Assembly (NCBI GenBank): GCA_937930535.1
Contig: CALGKJ010000016.1
Span: 51,948 to 115,947, forward strand
Source of the DNA: an uncultured Clostridia bacterium
Lineage (GTDB): Bacteria > Bacillota > Clostridia > Lutisporales > Lutisporaceae
DNA: 64,000 bases
Reading direction: 5' to 3'
Shown one piece after another: positions 30,379 to 40,510 of the stretch (its first letter is position 1; each line of letters starts with the position of its first letter). The position numbers and the translations under genes were made by a program. The notes beneath the pieces were generated by a model. The model did not search any database, was not told the DNA's origin, and saw nothing but the letters and a program-made list of their open reading frames with translations.

Positions 30379-31044
30379 CTAAACTTCCATTACTTTTAAG
30401 TCTTCTGATATTTTAAGTTCGGCCTCTGTGGCTGCTATAACTTCCTCCAATGTGGTTTCTGGAGCTATTTCAGTTAGCAATAATCCATCTTGTGTTACCA
30501 GCATAACACCCATTTCTGTAACTATCATATCCACTTCTCTAGCAGCAGTTAACGGCAAAGTACATTTTTCTAGAATTTTAGATTCACCTTTTGCTGTGTG
30601 TTCCATAGCTACTATAACCTTCTTTGCCCCAACAACCAAATCCATGGCTCCACCCATTCCCGGAACCATTTTACCGGGTATCATCCAGTTGGCAAGATTT
30701 CCATGCTGATCTACCTGAAGTGCGCCTAATACTGTAACATCCAGATGTCCTCCTCTGATAATCGTAAAGGACATACTGCTGTCGAAATATGCAGCACCCG
30801 GTATATGGGTTGCTGGCTGTGCACCTGCATTTACAATATCCTTGTCTTCTTCTCCGGGCTTTGGAGAGGGTCCAAGTCCTATAAAACCATTTTCAGAGTG
30901 CAGCATTATATCAATTCCTTCGGGAATGTAATTGGCAACCAGAGTGGGCATACCTATACCAAGATTAACTACGTCTCCGTCCTTCAACTCGTTAGCTATT
31001 CTTTTTACAATGACCTCTCTTTTTCTATTCTTATCCTGTATCAA
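30379..31044 (-). CDS. 3-oxoacid/butyrate-acetoacetate CoA-transferase subunit B
   Basis: [39 protein letters not shown]; probable TTG start 31044 with AAAGGAG SD. Confidence 0.93.
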   Translation of the reverse strand: MIQDKNRKREVIVKRIANELKDGDVVNLGIGMPTLVANYIPEGIDIMLHSENGFIGLGPSPKPGEEDKDIVNAGAQPATHIPGAAYFDSSMSFTIIRGGHLDVTVLGALQVDQHGNLANWMIPGKMVPGMGGAMDLVVGAKKVIVAMEHTAKGESKILEKCTLPLTAAREVDMIVTEMGVMLVTQDGLLLTEIAPETTLEEVIAATEAELKISEDLKVMEV

Positions 31045-31067
31045 GAGATTCACTCCTTTACTTAATA

Positions 31068-31171
31068 TATAGGGTTTTTAGCTTAAAACTTAATTTATAC
31101 CAAGCTAAAAACCTAGAAGGGAAGCAATAACTGTCCATGAATAAATTAAATTTTATGGTTGCTTCCCTATA
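31068..31171. repeat. Full-length copy of repeat family A
   Basis: TATAGGGTTTTTAGCTTAAAACTTAATTTATACCAAGCTAAAAACCTAGAAGGGAAGCAATAACTG..TTTTATGGTTGCTTCCCTATA. Confidence 0.85.
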
Positions 31172-31214
31172 TCACTTTTTATAAGGTATTCATTATCTGA
31201 TCATGCTTTACAGC

Positions 31215-31859
31215 TTATTCTACTATAATATCTACAAATATTGAAGGTGTCATTACGTCTGAAGGATCGATTTCTCCTATTTCCACAAGCTTTTCTGCTT
31301 CTACTATAACCAGTTCAGCAGCAGTTGCCATTAGTGAATTAAAATTCTTTGTTGCTTTATTATAATATATATTACCCTTCTTATCTACTATACTTCCCTT
31401 CAAAAGTGCTACATCAGCTTTTATAGGCAGCTCCAGCAAGTAGTCTTTTCCGTCCACATTAATTTTCTGTTTTTTTTCTTCGATAACTGTCCCAATGCCT
31501 GTAGGTGTAAGAATTCCCCCAAGTCCCGCTCCTGCCGCTCTTACTCTTTCTGCAAGTGTGCCTTGTGGAACAAGCTCAACCTCCAGTTCTTTTTCATTCA
31601 TCTGTTGACCTGTCTCAGGATTTGTCCCTATATGAGATACTATTACCTTTTTTACATTTTTATTTACTACCCATTTTCCTACTCCCTTATCTGGAAAAGC
31701 TGTATCATTGCAAATGAGTGTAATATCCTTTATGCCTTTTTGTATAACAGCATCAACCAGCTTTTCTGGAGTACCTACTCCAAGAAATCCGCCTACAGCT
31801 ATTGTCATGCCGTCCTTTATATATTCTAATGCCTCTTCGATAGTCTTTATTTTGTTCAC
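31215..31859 (-). CDS. 3-oxoacid/butyrate-acetoacetate CoA-transferase subunit A
   Basis: EALEYIKDGMTIAVGGFLGVGTPEKLVDAVIQKGIKDITLICNDT. Confidence 0.93.
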   Translation of the reverse strand: MNKIKTIEEALEYIKDGMTIAVGGFLGVGTPEKLVDAVIQKGIKDITLICNDTAFPDKGVGKWVVNKNVKKVIVSHIGTNPETGQQMNEKELEVELVPQGTLAERVRAAGAGLGGILTPTGIGTVIEEKKQKINVDGKDYLLELPIKADVALLKGSIVDKKGNIYYNKATKNFNSLMATAAELVIVEAEKLVEIGEIDPSDVMTPSIFVDIIVE

Positions 31860-31912
31860 AACGCCACCTCCAAATTACTAACAATACAACATAAAATTTA
31901 AACTCAAATATA

Positions 31913-31956
31913 TATAGAAACAACTTCATAATTTAAACATCTTCAGTTGTTTCTCT
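31913..31956. repeat. Compact copy of repeat family B
   Basis: TATAGAAACAACTTCATAATTTAAACATCTTCAGTTGTTTCTCT. Confidence 0.55.
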
Positions 31957-31962
31957 CAAAGA

Positions 31963-32012
31963 GCTTAGACACTTTAAAGTTGAAAGTGTTTTCAACTTTA
32001 AAGTGTCTTAGC
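31963..32012. repeat. Near-perfect hairpin
   Basis: GACACTTTAAAGTTGAAA-gtg-TTTTCAACTTTAAAGTGTC. Confidence 0.7.
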
Positions 32013-32047
32013 TATAAATAATTATAATATAAAGTATGAGGGTTATC

Positions 32048-32116
32048 TATAGGTAAGCAATCATAAAATTTAATTTATTCATACGCTAGTTATTGCTTTT
32101 CCTATAGGTTTTTACT
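32048..32116. repeat. Partial copy of repeat family A
   Basis: TATAGGTAAGCAATCATAAAATTTAATTTATTCATACGCTAGTTATTGCTTTTCCTATAGGTTTTTA, aligns with the 38244-38348 copy. Confidence 0.6.
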
Positions 32117-33275
32117 TTGGTTTTCCTAATGTAGGTACATAATCTGCTGGTCTTTCCTTTAGTATTCCGAAATAATACAGCAGGCTATTGGCTATTCTCT
32201 CGGAAGCATGACCATCTCCATATGGATTTATAGCGTTTGCCATTTTGTTGTATTCACTCATATCATTAAGGAATACCTCTGCCACATTAACTATGTCTCT
32301 TTCAACAACACCGACAAGCTTTAATGTTCCAAACTCTATTGCCTCTGGTCTTTCGGTTTCTGTTCTCGTTACTAGCAAGGGCTTTCCAAGCGAAGGCACT
32401 TCCTCTTGCAGTCCGCCTGAATCTGTAAGTACCATATAGCTTCTGTCCATCAGGTTATGCATTTCAGAAATGTCTATAGGCTCCAGCAAATGTACTCTGG
32501 GTGTATCATTAAGTATTTTATATACTATTTCCCTTACAGCCGGGTTTTTATGTACTGCATAAACAACTTCAACATCGCTATAATTTGTAACAATAGTTTT
32601 TAAGGCTCTACAAATATTTTCCAATGGCTCGCCTATATTTTCCCGTCTATGTGCTGTAACTGATATAACTCTCTTAGCCTTATAATCTATAGCTTTTAGT
32701 TCTGCTGTGTGAAATTCAAAGTCTCTGCTTATTGTAGTCTTTAATGAATCAACCGCGGTATTTCCTGTAATAAATATATTGTTTTCCTTTATTCCCTCTT
32801 TTATTAGGTTTGACTTGGAAAGCTCTGTTGGTGCAAAGAATACATCCGCCATTGCATCGGTAAGCTTCCTATTTATTTCCTCTGGATATGGGGAATACTT
32901 GTTGAAGGTTCTGAGTCCTGCCTCAACATGTCCTATAGGCACTTTATTGTAAAAGGCTGCCAGAGATGCTACAAAGGTAGTAGTTGTGTCTCCATGAGCT
33001 AGAACAATGTCTGGTTTAACCTCTTTTATTACCTTTTCCAAGCCCTGTAGTGCGTTTACTGTTATGTCCGTAAGTGTTTGGCGGTTTTTCATTATATCAA
33101 GGTCAAATTCGGGTTGAATATCAAATATTTCTAATACCTGATCCAATTGTTTTCTATGTTGTGCTGTTACACATACCTTAGAGTCAAAGTGTGGATTTTG
33201 AGACAACTCTTTAATAAGGGGAGCCATTTTTATAGCTTCTGGTCTTGTCCCGAATATTGATAGAACTTTTATCAT
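32112..33275 (-). CDS. wecB: UDP-N-acetylglucosamine 2-epimerase (non-hydrolysing)
   Basis: VLSIFGTRPEAIKMAPLIKEL..VLAHGDTTTTFVASLAAFY..GHVEAGLRT. Confidence 0.96.
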   Translation of the reverse strand: MIKVLSIFGTRPEAIKMAPLIKELSQNPHFDSKVCVTAQHRKQLDQVLEIFDIQPEFDLDIMKNRQTLTDITVNALQGLEKVIKEVKPDIVLAHGDTTTTFVASLAAFYNKVPIGHVEAGLRTFNKYSPYPEEINRKLTDAMADVFFAPTELSKSNLIKEGIKENNIFITGNTAVDSLKTTISRDFEFHTAELKAIDYKAKRVISVTAHRRENIGEPLENICRALKTIVTNYSDVEVVYAVHKNPAVREIVYKILNDTPRVHLLEPIDISEMHNLMDRSYMVLTDSGGLQEEVPSLGKPLLVTRTETERPEAIEFGTLKLVGVVERDIVNVAEVFLNDMSEYNKMANAINPYGDGHASERIANSLLYYFGILKERPADYVPTLGKPK

Positions 33276-33308
33276 TTAATCAACTCCTTATGTAATTGTT
33301 TTTTGTAA

Positions 33309-33525
33309 TTAACGTGAGTTCGATAAGGAAAGTATAGATATTATTTCACTCACTGAATGTTTCGAGACAAAGAAATTCTAAACTTGCTGCGGATTGCGTC
33401 AAAACTCGCTATGCTCAAACACTTGACGCAATTTTCACTCCGCTGCGTTAAGAATTTCTAAGTCTCTACACAAGGTTCACTACATAACATCTATACTTTC
33501 TTTATTCGTATCGAACTCACGTTAA
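33309..33525. repeat. Long palindromic (MITE-like) element, family D
   Basis: TTAACGTGAGTTCGATAAGGAAAGTATAGAT ... ATCTATACTTTCTTTATTCGTATCGAACTCACGTTAA termini; inner GCGTCAA/TTGACGC and GAGAC..AAGAAATTCT/AAGAATTTCT..GTCTC arms. Confidence 0.85.
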
Positions 33526-33602
33526 TTTACTAGAAGCTTAATAAATTAAAAGTGAGAGAAATCATACTCCCACCTTTATTATCTATGGATTTCTATATAT
33601 AT

Positions 33603-34688
33603 CTAAGCATCTATTTTGTCAGTGCTTGTCTTTATGTCCATAAGCCCCAAGTATTTTACCCCCATAGAGGCTAAGAGAAAAACCGCGAATACCAGTGCTA
33701 CTGCAACCTTTAAGGTAGCTTCCATCAGTGCTACCGCACTAAAGCCCAGTACTGCGCTGACGCAGTATAGAGTAAGTACTGCTTGTTTTTGAGTCAGTCC
33801 TGCATCCAATAGTCTATGGTGTAGATGCCCTTTATCAGCTTCTGCTATAGACCTTCCGCTGAGTATTCTTCTTAACATTGCAAAGAAGGTATCAAATATC
33901 GGAATACCCATTGCAAAAACAGGAACTAATATTGATAGTGCGGCTGCGCTTTTCAGAACACCCATAATTGATATTACCGAAAGCATGTAGCCTAAAAATA
34001 GAGACCCTGAATCTCCCATAAATATTTTTGCAGGATTGAAATTGTGTGGCAAAAACCCAATTGTTGCGCCAGCCAAAGCAATTGCTAGGATTGCTATAGG
34101 CATTTGAATATTAAACAATGCAACTGCAAATAACGTTATTGATGAAATGGTGGATACGCCCGCAGCAAGTCCATCCAATCCGTCTATAAGATTTATAGCA
34201 TTTGTTACACCTACAATCCATACAAGTGTAATTGGATAGGATAAAATCCCTAGCTCTATTGTAGATGACATATCCCTAAATAAAAAATGCAAAGGGTTTG
34301 TGAGTCTTTCTATTGTTACACCACTACTAATAACTATTATTGCGGCTAGAAGCTGAACTAGAAATTTACGTTTAGCTGAAAGAGGTTTTATGTCATCAAA
34401 ATACCCTGTAACTACGATAATAACAGCTCCGACCAATACACCTGCCATCTCCATTAACATGCCTTGAGGAGCTTTAGCTTTGAAGCCAGCTATTGCAGCT
34501 AAGAAAGCAGCTATAAACCCGAGAAAGATTGCTATTCCTCCAAGTCTAGGCGTAGGAACCTTATGAACTCTTCTATCATCTTTTGGTACATCTATAGCAC
34601 CCACCCTGTTTGCAAGTTTAATAACAAAAGGGGTCACTACGTAAGATACCAACAGGGCGCTAATGAATGCTATAAAGTAATAACTCAT
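33603..34688 (-). CDS. Glycosyltransferase family 4, undecaprenyl-phosphate GlcNAc-1-phosphate transferase (TagO/WecA-like)
   Basis: DVPKDDRRVHKVPTPRLGGIAIFLGF..NAINLIDGLDGLAAGVS..FMGDSGSLFLGY; start moved to 34688. Confidence 0.93.
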   Translation of the reverse strand: MSYYFIAFISALLVSYVVTPFVIKLANRVGAIDVPKDDRRVHKVPTPRLGGIAIFLGFIAAFLAAIAGFKAKAPQGMLMEMAGVLVGAVIIVVTGYFDDIKPLSAKRKFLVQLLAAIIVISSGVTIERLTNPLHFLFRDMSSTIELGILSYPITLVWIVGVTNAINLIDGLDGLAAGVSTISSITLFAVALFNIQMPIAILAIALAGATIGFLPHNFNPAKIFMGDSGSLFLGYMLSVISIMGVLKSAAALSILVPVFAMGIPIFDTFFAMLRRILSGRSIAEADKGHLHHRLLDAGLTQKQAVLTLYCVSAVLGFSAVALMEATLKVAVALVFAVFLLASMGVKYLGLMDIKTSTDKIDA

Positions 34689-34886
34689 TTTATCACTCCC
34701 ATGTATAGTATACTTTTGTTTTTTATATTTTTCCATAAAAATAATTTTACACCAGCAAAAACACATTGTCAATTTACGCTTTTATATAGTTTCCCCATAA
34801 AATTTAATATGATATATGTAATATTTTGATTCCTATGTATTTTCTTCTCAAAAATATTTTATTTTAATATATCACTAAAGCTTTAC

Positions 34887-35001
34887 TATATAAATACCAA
34901 TAAAGATTTTACATTTACTAAGGTAAGAAAAGTATTTATATTTGATAGACACGTACATAGGGATTGGCTGATGTAATTTCTTTAACGTATTCTATATAGC
35001 T
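34887..35001. repeat. Repeat family C, copy 1
   Basis: TATATAAATACCAATAAAGATTTTACATTTACTAAGGT..GATAGACACGTACATAGGGATTGGCTGATGTAATTTCTTTAACGTATTCTATATAGCT, matches 50752-50867. Confidence 0.85.
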
Positions 35002-35422
35002 CAATATCAGACTCTTTTAAAATATCAAGGGCTAGTCCATCATTATAGGGTTCGCTGAGTACAATTCTTACTATACCAGCGTTTATTATCATCTTTGTGC
35101 ATAAAATACACGGAGATAATGTTGTATAAATTGTACTCCCTTGGATACCTACTCCAAACATTGCTGCCTGTATTATAGCATTTTGCTCAGCATGAAGTCC
35201 TCTGCATAGCTCATGCCGTTCGCCTGAGGGTATATTCTGATCATCTCTAAGACAACCGGTCTCTTCACAATGCTTTAATCCTGAAGGAGCTCCATTATAG
35301 CCTGTAGACAATATTCTTTTATCCTTTACTATAACGGCACCTACTTTGCGCCTTAAGCATGTGGAACGCAGCTTTACCAGCTTTGCAATGTCCATGAAGT
35401 ATTCGTCCCATCCCGGCCGCAT
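34982..35422 (-). CDS. comEB: dCMP deaminase family protein
   Basis: [54 protein letters not shown]. Confidence 0.95.
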   Translation of the reverse strand: MRPGWDEYFMDIAKLVKLRSTCLRRKVGAVIVKDKRILSTGYNGAPSGLKHCEETGCLRDDQNIPSGERHELCRGLHAEQNAIIQAAMFGVGIQGSTIYTTLSPCILCTKMIINAGIVRIVLSEPYNDGLALDILKESDIELYRIR

Positions 35423-35478
35423 TCATACACCTCCTTATCATACATATAAAATCACCATATGTATAGACGTGTATTTTT

Positions 35479-36129
<651 letters not shown>

Positions 36130-36157
36130 TTAAAAATAATGATCGTTAGTATGTATA

Positions 36158-36181
36158 TATAGAGAAACAACTTCATAATTT
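36158..36181. repeat. Partial copy of repeat family B
   Basis: TATAGAGAAACAACTTCATAATTT. Confidence 0.45.
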
Positions 36182-36190
36182 AGTATTTGT

Positions 36191-36643
36191 CTATATTTTA
36201 TTGTACTTAGTTTCTATGGCTTTTATCTTTTCTATTCTACTTCCGTGTCTGCCTCCTGAAAACTCTGTAGTCAGCCATATATCGACTATCATTTTTGCTA
36301 GTTCTACACCTGTAACTCGTTCTCCCAGAGAAAGTACATTTGCATCATTATGCTCTCTTGAGGCCTTTGCTGAAAAACAGTCTCCGCATAAGGCTGCCCT
36401 GACTCCCGGAACCTTATTGGCAGAAATTGATATTCCTATACCTGTACCGCAGCATATTATTCCTCTATCATATTCACCTGAAACCACAGCTTCTCCAACA
36501 GCCTGCCCAATATCTGGATAATCAACAGCTTCAGTAGTAAAACATCCAAAGTCTCTAAATTCATATCCTCTTTGCTTTAGCAGCTTTATAATCTCATTTT
36601 TTAAAATAAAACCACCATGATCGCTTCCTATGGCTATTTTCAT
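36191..36643 (-). CDS. rpiB: Ribose 5-phosphate isomerase B
   Basis: MKIAIGSDHGGFILKNEIIKLLKQRGYEFRDFG..GIICCGTGIGISISANKV. Confidence 0.97.
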   Translation of the reverse strand: MKIAIGSDHGGFILKNEIIKLLKQRGYEFRDFGCFTTEAVDYPDIGQAVGEAVVSGEYDRGIICCGTGIGISISANKVPGVRAALCGDCFSAKASREHNDANVLSLGERVTGVELAKMIVDIWLTTEFSGGRHGSRIEKIKAIETKYNKI

Positions 36644-36712
36644 CTTTTACCTCCCTAAGAATCTTTTAGTCCTTTCTCTGCTTTTACAGCATTAAAATTT
36701 CTAAGTACTGTA

Positions 36713-37177
36713 TTATTCGCAGGTCTTCAACTTATGTATAAGTTTTTGAAGGTTATCAAGTATTTCATCACGGCAGTGCTTATAAATATCTAAGCTGCCG
36801 CCAAATGGATCACATATATCTTTTTTTTCTGATTCTCCGCAATATTCTTTTAGAGTGAACATCTTATGTTTCGCTTCTGGGCTCATATTTTCTAGATATT
36901 TTTTATGTGACTTGGTCATAGTCAGCACTAAATAAGCCTCTTTTAGCATCTTTTTGTCAATCATTTTTGATGTATGGGATGAAAGGTCAATATCTATTTC
37001 ATCTAGGGCAAGCACAGCATTGTAGGATGCCGGCTGCTCTGTTTCGGCAAAGGTTCCGGCAGATTCTACACTATAATCAAAGGTTAAACCTTCCTTTTCC
37101 AGCATATATCTGAATAGTGCCTCAGCCATACTGCTTCTACAGGTATTGCCAGTACAAACAAATAGTATCTTCTTCAT
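36713..37177 (-). CDS. Low-molecular-weight phosphatase (YwlE-like protein arginine phosphatase)
   Basis: ILFVCTGNTCRSSMAEALFRYML..DICDPFGGSLDIYKHC. Confidence 0.92.
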   Translation of the reverse strand: MKKILFVCTGNTCRSSMAEALFRYMLEKEGLTFDYSVESAGTFAETEQPASYNAVLALDEIDIDLSSHTSKMIDKKMLKEAYLVLTMTKSHKKYLENMSPEAKHKMFTLKEYCGESEKKDICDPFGGSLDIYKHCRDEILDNLQKLIHKLKTCE

Positions 37178-37180
37178 ATG

Positions 37181-38227
37181 CTACACCTCAATAATATTAA
37201 AGCCTGCTGCCTTCTTCATTCTATTCATTACAGCCATGCCAATATATTTTTCTTCTATTGCCTCAGCAAGTATAATATCTACATCAGTTTTGTCAAACTC
37301 CCTCAAAGCCGCAAATATCCTTGAAGCTATTTCTTCTGTATTGCTTCTTCTTCCAAGTGATATTACCCTGCAATTTTTATAGCTGTTTTTCGTTTCTTCT
37401 GATGCTAATACACCTGTCAAAAGGTTATTTTGAGCATTTATATCTACCATTTGCTGTATTTTATTTTTCACAGCTTCTATTTCACCTTTGATAATGACCA
37501 TATCTGCTTTAGGAGCATAATGTGTATACTTCATTCCCGGAGCTTTGGGAACAGCATCTGAATCTATAAGTCCCGGATCAATATTTACTTTACCAATAAT
37601 TTGAGTTAAATCCTCATAGGTTATTCCACCAGGTCTGAGAATCGTAGGTGTATCCCCTGACAAATCCAGTACTGTTGATTCTACTCCAACTCTGCTTTGA
37701 TTTCCGCATAATATCGCATCCACTCTGCCGCTCATATCGGCAATAACATGCTCAGACATTGTAGGACTGGGCTTTCCAGATAAATTAGCACTGGGAGCAG
37801 CGATAGGAAGTCCGCTTGCTTCAATCAGTCTTAATGCTGCTTCGTTATCCGGCATCCTTACAGCTACTGTTTCAAGTCCAGCAGTAACCTCTATAGGAAC
37901 CCTTGAGGATTTTTTAAAAATCAGTGTTAAGGGTCCTGGCCAAAACTTATCTATCAAGCTCTGGGCTGTTTTGCTTAGCTCCTCGCCAATTAAATATATC
38001 AGCATATCCAAGCTGGATACATGTACTATAAGCGGATTATCTGACGGTCTGCCTTTAGCCGTGAAAATACGGCTTACAGCCTCTGAGGATAATGCATTAG
38101 CCCCAAGCCCATAAACCGTTTCTGTAGGAAATACAACTGTGCCGCCTGTTCTGATTATGCTGGCTGCTTTGTCGATTATTATTTTGTCAATATTTTCTTC
38201 GTTTAAATAATACACCTTGGTATCCAA
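37181..38227 (-). CDS. L-threonylcarbamoyladenylate synthase (Sua5/YwlC type)
   Basis: ASIIRTGGTVVFPTETVYGLGANALSSEAVSRIFTAKGRPSDNPLIVHV; probable TTG start 38227 with AGGAGG SD, ORF track extension runs into a family A repeat. Confidence 0.95.
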   Translation of the reverse strand: MDTKVYYLNEENIDKIIIDKAASIIRTGGTVVFPTETVYGLGANALSSEAVSRIFTAKGRPSDNPLIVHVSSLDMLIYLIGEELSKTAQSLIDKFWPGPLTLIFKKSSRVPIEVTAGLETVAVRMPDNEAALRLIEASGLPIAAPSANLSGKPSPTMSEHVIADMSGRVDAILCGNQSRVGVESTVLDLSGDTPTILRPGGITYEDLTQIIGKVNIDPGLIDSDAVPKAPGMKYTHYAPKADMVIIKGEIEAVKNKIQQMVDINAQNNLLTGVLASEETKNSYKNCRVISLGRRSNTEEIASRIFAALREFDKTDVDIILAEAIEEKYIGMAVMNRMKKAAGFNIIEV

Positions 38228-38243
38228 CTGAATTCCTCCTGTG

Positions 38244-38348
38244 TATAGGGAACCAACCATAAAACTTACCTTATTCATGGGCTAGGTATTGCTTCCCTTC
38301 TAGGTTTTTAGCTTGGAATAAATTAAGTTTTAAGCTAAAAACTCTATA
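38244..38348. repeat. Full-length copy of repeat family A (inverted relative to 31068)
   Basis: Reverse complement reads TATAGAGTTTTTAGCTTAAAACTTAATTTATTCCAAGCTAAAAACCTAGAAGGGAAGCAATACC..TTTTATGGTTGGTTCCCTATA. Confidence 0.85.
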
Positions 38349-38438
38349 TCTCTTTCTTGAATTTATTTAAATTAATAATAACATAGTAAATGCTTCCATG
38401 CAATATTATGTATCCTCTAATTGGATTAGTTAATATCC

Positions 38439-39194
38439 TTAAAGTATCCCCGATATGTATATTCCACTCATTATACCCACCAGCATACCTATGGTAGATA
38501 TTCTTCCCTTATAGATGCTCTGGGATTTGGGTATCAGCTCACCACATGTTATGTACAGCATCGCCCCGCCTGCAAAGCTTAGGCACAAGCATATGAACTG
38601 ATACGATATTTCACCCAGCAGCTCGCCTATCAATGCTCCGAATCCCATAGGAATTCCGGCAAGAATTGTATATATAAGAATCCTAAATTTGCTGACTCCA
38701 CCCATTTTTAAGGGTGCAGCCATAGCGATCCCTTCAGGCATATCGTGCAGCCCTATTACTATAGCCAGCCCTAATCCTAATGAATCGTTGGCAGCAAAGC
38801 CGGAACCCACTGCCAGACCTTCTGGAAAGTTATGCATAGCGATTCCCACGCCTAGCAGTAAACCGCTTTTTATAAATGCCAATGCAGCTTCTGTTTTATT
38901 GGCGGAGCTTTTTTTACTGACTATCCTTTTAGGCAGAAGCTGATCCAATACTAAAATGGCAACTACTCCTATTCCTATGCCCATAAGACTAAGCTCCATT
39001 CCTCCGATTCTAAAGGCTTCTGGAAGAAGGTCAAAGCATACTACTGACAGCATTATTCCGCTGGTAAAACCTAATAATACAGCCATAAAACGTTTTGTAG
39101 GGTTTTTGATAAAAAAAGTTATTACTCCTCCTAGTCCCGTTCCCACCATTCCGCATATGAAGCCTATTAAAGTAATAGCGACAAGTCTGTTCAT
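38439..39194 (-). CDS. ZIP family metal transporter
   Basis: GIAMHNFPEGLAVGSGFAAN..VIGLHDMPEGIAMAAPLKMGG. Confidence 0.93.
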   Translation of the reverse strand: MNRLVAITLIGFICGMVGTGLGGVITFFIKNPTKRFMAVLLGFTSGIMLSVVCFDLLPEAFRIGGMELSLMGIGIGVVAILVLDQLLPKRIVSKKSSANKTEAALAFIKSGLLLGVGIAMHNFPEGLAVGSGFAANDSLGLGLAIVIGLHDMPEGIAMAAPLKMGGVSKFRILIYTILAGIPMGFGALIGELLGEISYQFICLCLSFAGGAMLYITCGELIPKSQSIYKGRISTIGMLVGIMSGIYISGIL

Positions 39195-39257
39195 AATTAT
39201 TCCCTCCTACAATGAAATTATGTGCATTTTACATTTATGTAAATTGCAGCTAGAAAT

Positions 39258-39284
39258 ATTCAATCTTGAAGTTGTTTCTCTATA
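39258..39284. repeat. Partial copy of repeat family B
   Basis: ATTCAATCTTGAAGTTGTTTCTCTATA. Confidence 0.45.
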
Positions 39285-39412
39285 AATATATTCTATAGTG
39301 CAGAATCAGAGAACGCTCTTGAGGGATATATTAGATGTAAAGCATGGCTATAATCCAGATAAATAAAAGACTGCTGATATATTACCTATATCAACAGTCT
39401 GACGCTGCAATA

Positions 39413-40483
39413 TTACTCTTCGTTATTTTTAAGCTTTTCTGCCTGAGTGCTGGTTATTATGGCATCTATCATTTGATCTATATCTCCATCAAGGAAGGAA
39501 TCAAGCTGATAAAGCGTCATTCCTATTCTATGATCTGTAACTCTGCCTTGAGGAAAATTATACGTTCTTATTCTCTCGCTTCTGTCACCGGTTCCTACCT
39601 GACTTTTTCTTTCACTTGCTATTTCGGCATTGTGTCTTGCAATTTCTAAGTCCAAAAGTCTTGATTTAAGTATTTTTATAGCCTTATCCTTATTTTTAAG
39701 CTGTGACTTTTCATCCTGACAGGATACTACCAAGCCTGATGGCAAATGTGTTACCCTTACTGCACTGTCCGTTGTATTAACGCTTTGACCTCCATGTCCT
39801 CCTGAACGGAAAACATCTATTCTCAAGTCGTTCATATTTATGTCAACATCCACATCTTCAGCCTCTGGCAGTACTGCAACCGTCGAAGTAGAGGTATGTA
39901 TCCTTCCGCTTGCCTCGGTATCCGGAACCCTCTGTACCCTGTGAGCTCCGCTTTCATACTTGAGCCTGCTGTAAGCACCCTTTCCGTCAATCTCGAATAT
40001 TACTTCCTTATAACCTCCGATATCCGTCGGACTTGAGCTTAAAATTTCTATCTTCCAGCCCAGTCGTTCTGCATACCGGGTATACATTCTGAATAGATCT
40101 CCTGCAAATAAAGCTGCTTCATCTCCGCCTGCCGCTCCCCTTATTTCTACTATAACATTCTTGTCATCATTTGGGTCTTTAGGCAGCAGTAATACCGTTA
40201 GCTCCTGTTCCATGTTTTCCTTTTTTCCCTCAAGCTCTTTAAGCTCCAGATTTACCATTTCTTCGAAATCTCTATCTAAATCATCCTTAAGCATTTCGTG
40301 GGAATCTTCTATTCCCTTTATGACTTCTTTGTACTCACGGAATTTGATTACTATAGGTTCTATGTTAGCATGCTCTTTAACCAACTTTTTCCACCGCGCT
40401 TGATCTGCAATTATTTCCGCATCGCTTATCTTATGGCTCAAATCTTCATATTTATCCTCTATAAATTCAAGTTTATCAAACAT
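39413..40483 (-). CDS. prfA: Peptide chain release factor 1
   Basis: [45 protein letters not shown] motif; [21 protein letters not shown]. Confidence 0.97.
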   Translation of the reverse strand: MFDKLEFIEDKYEDLSHKISDAEIIADQARWKKLVKEHANIEPIVIKFREYKEVIKGIEDSHEMLKDDLDRDFEEMVNLELKELEGKKENMEQELTVLLLPKDPNDDKNVIVEIRGAAGGDEAALFAGDLFRMYTRYAERLGWKIEILSSSPTDIGGYKEVIFEIDGKGAYSRLKYESGAHRVQRVPDTEASGRIHTSTSTVAVLPEAEDVDVDINMNDLRIDVFRSGGHGGQSVNTTDSAVRVTHLPSGLVVSCQDEKSQLKNKDKAIKILKSRLLDLEIARHNAEIASERKSQVGTGDRSERIRTYNFPQGRVTDHRIGMTLYQLDSFLDGDIDQMIDAIITSTQAEKLKNNEE

Positions 40484-40510
40484 AATATCAACTCCTACAC
40501 TACATTTAAT

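Noticed and set aside
34563-34829. 88-aa plus-strand ORF over the tagO-like gene start
   Set aside because: Antisense to the N-terminus and leader of a well-supported gene; no SD
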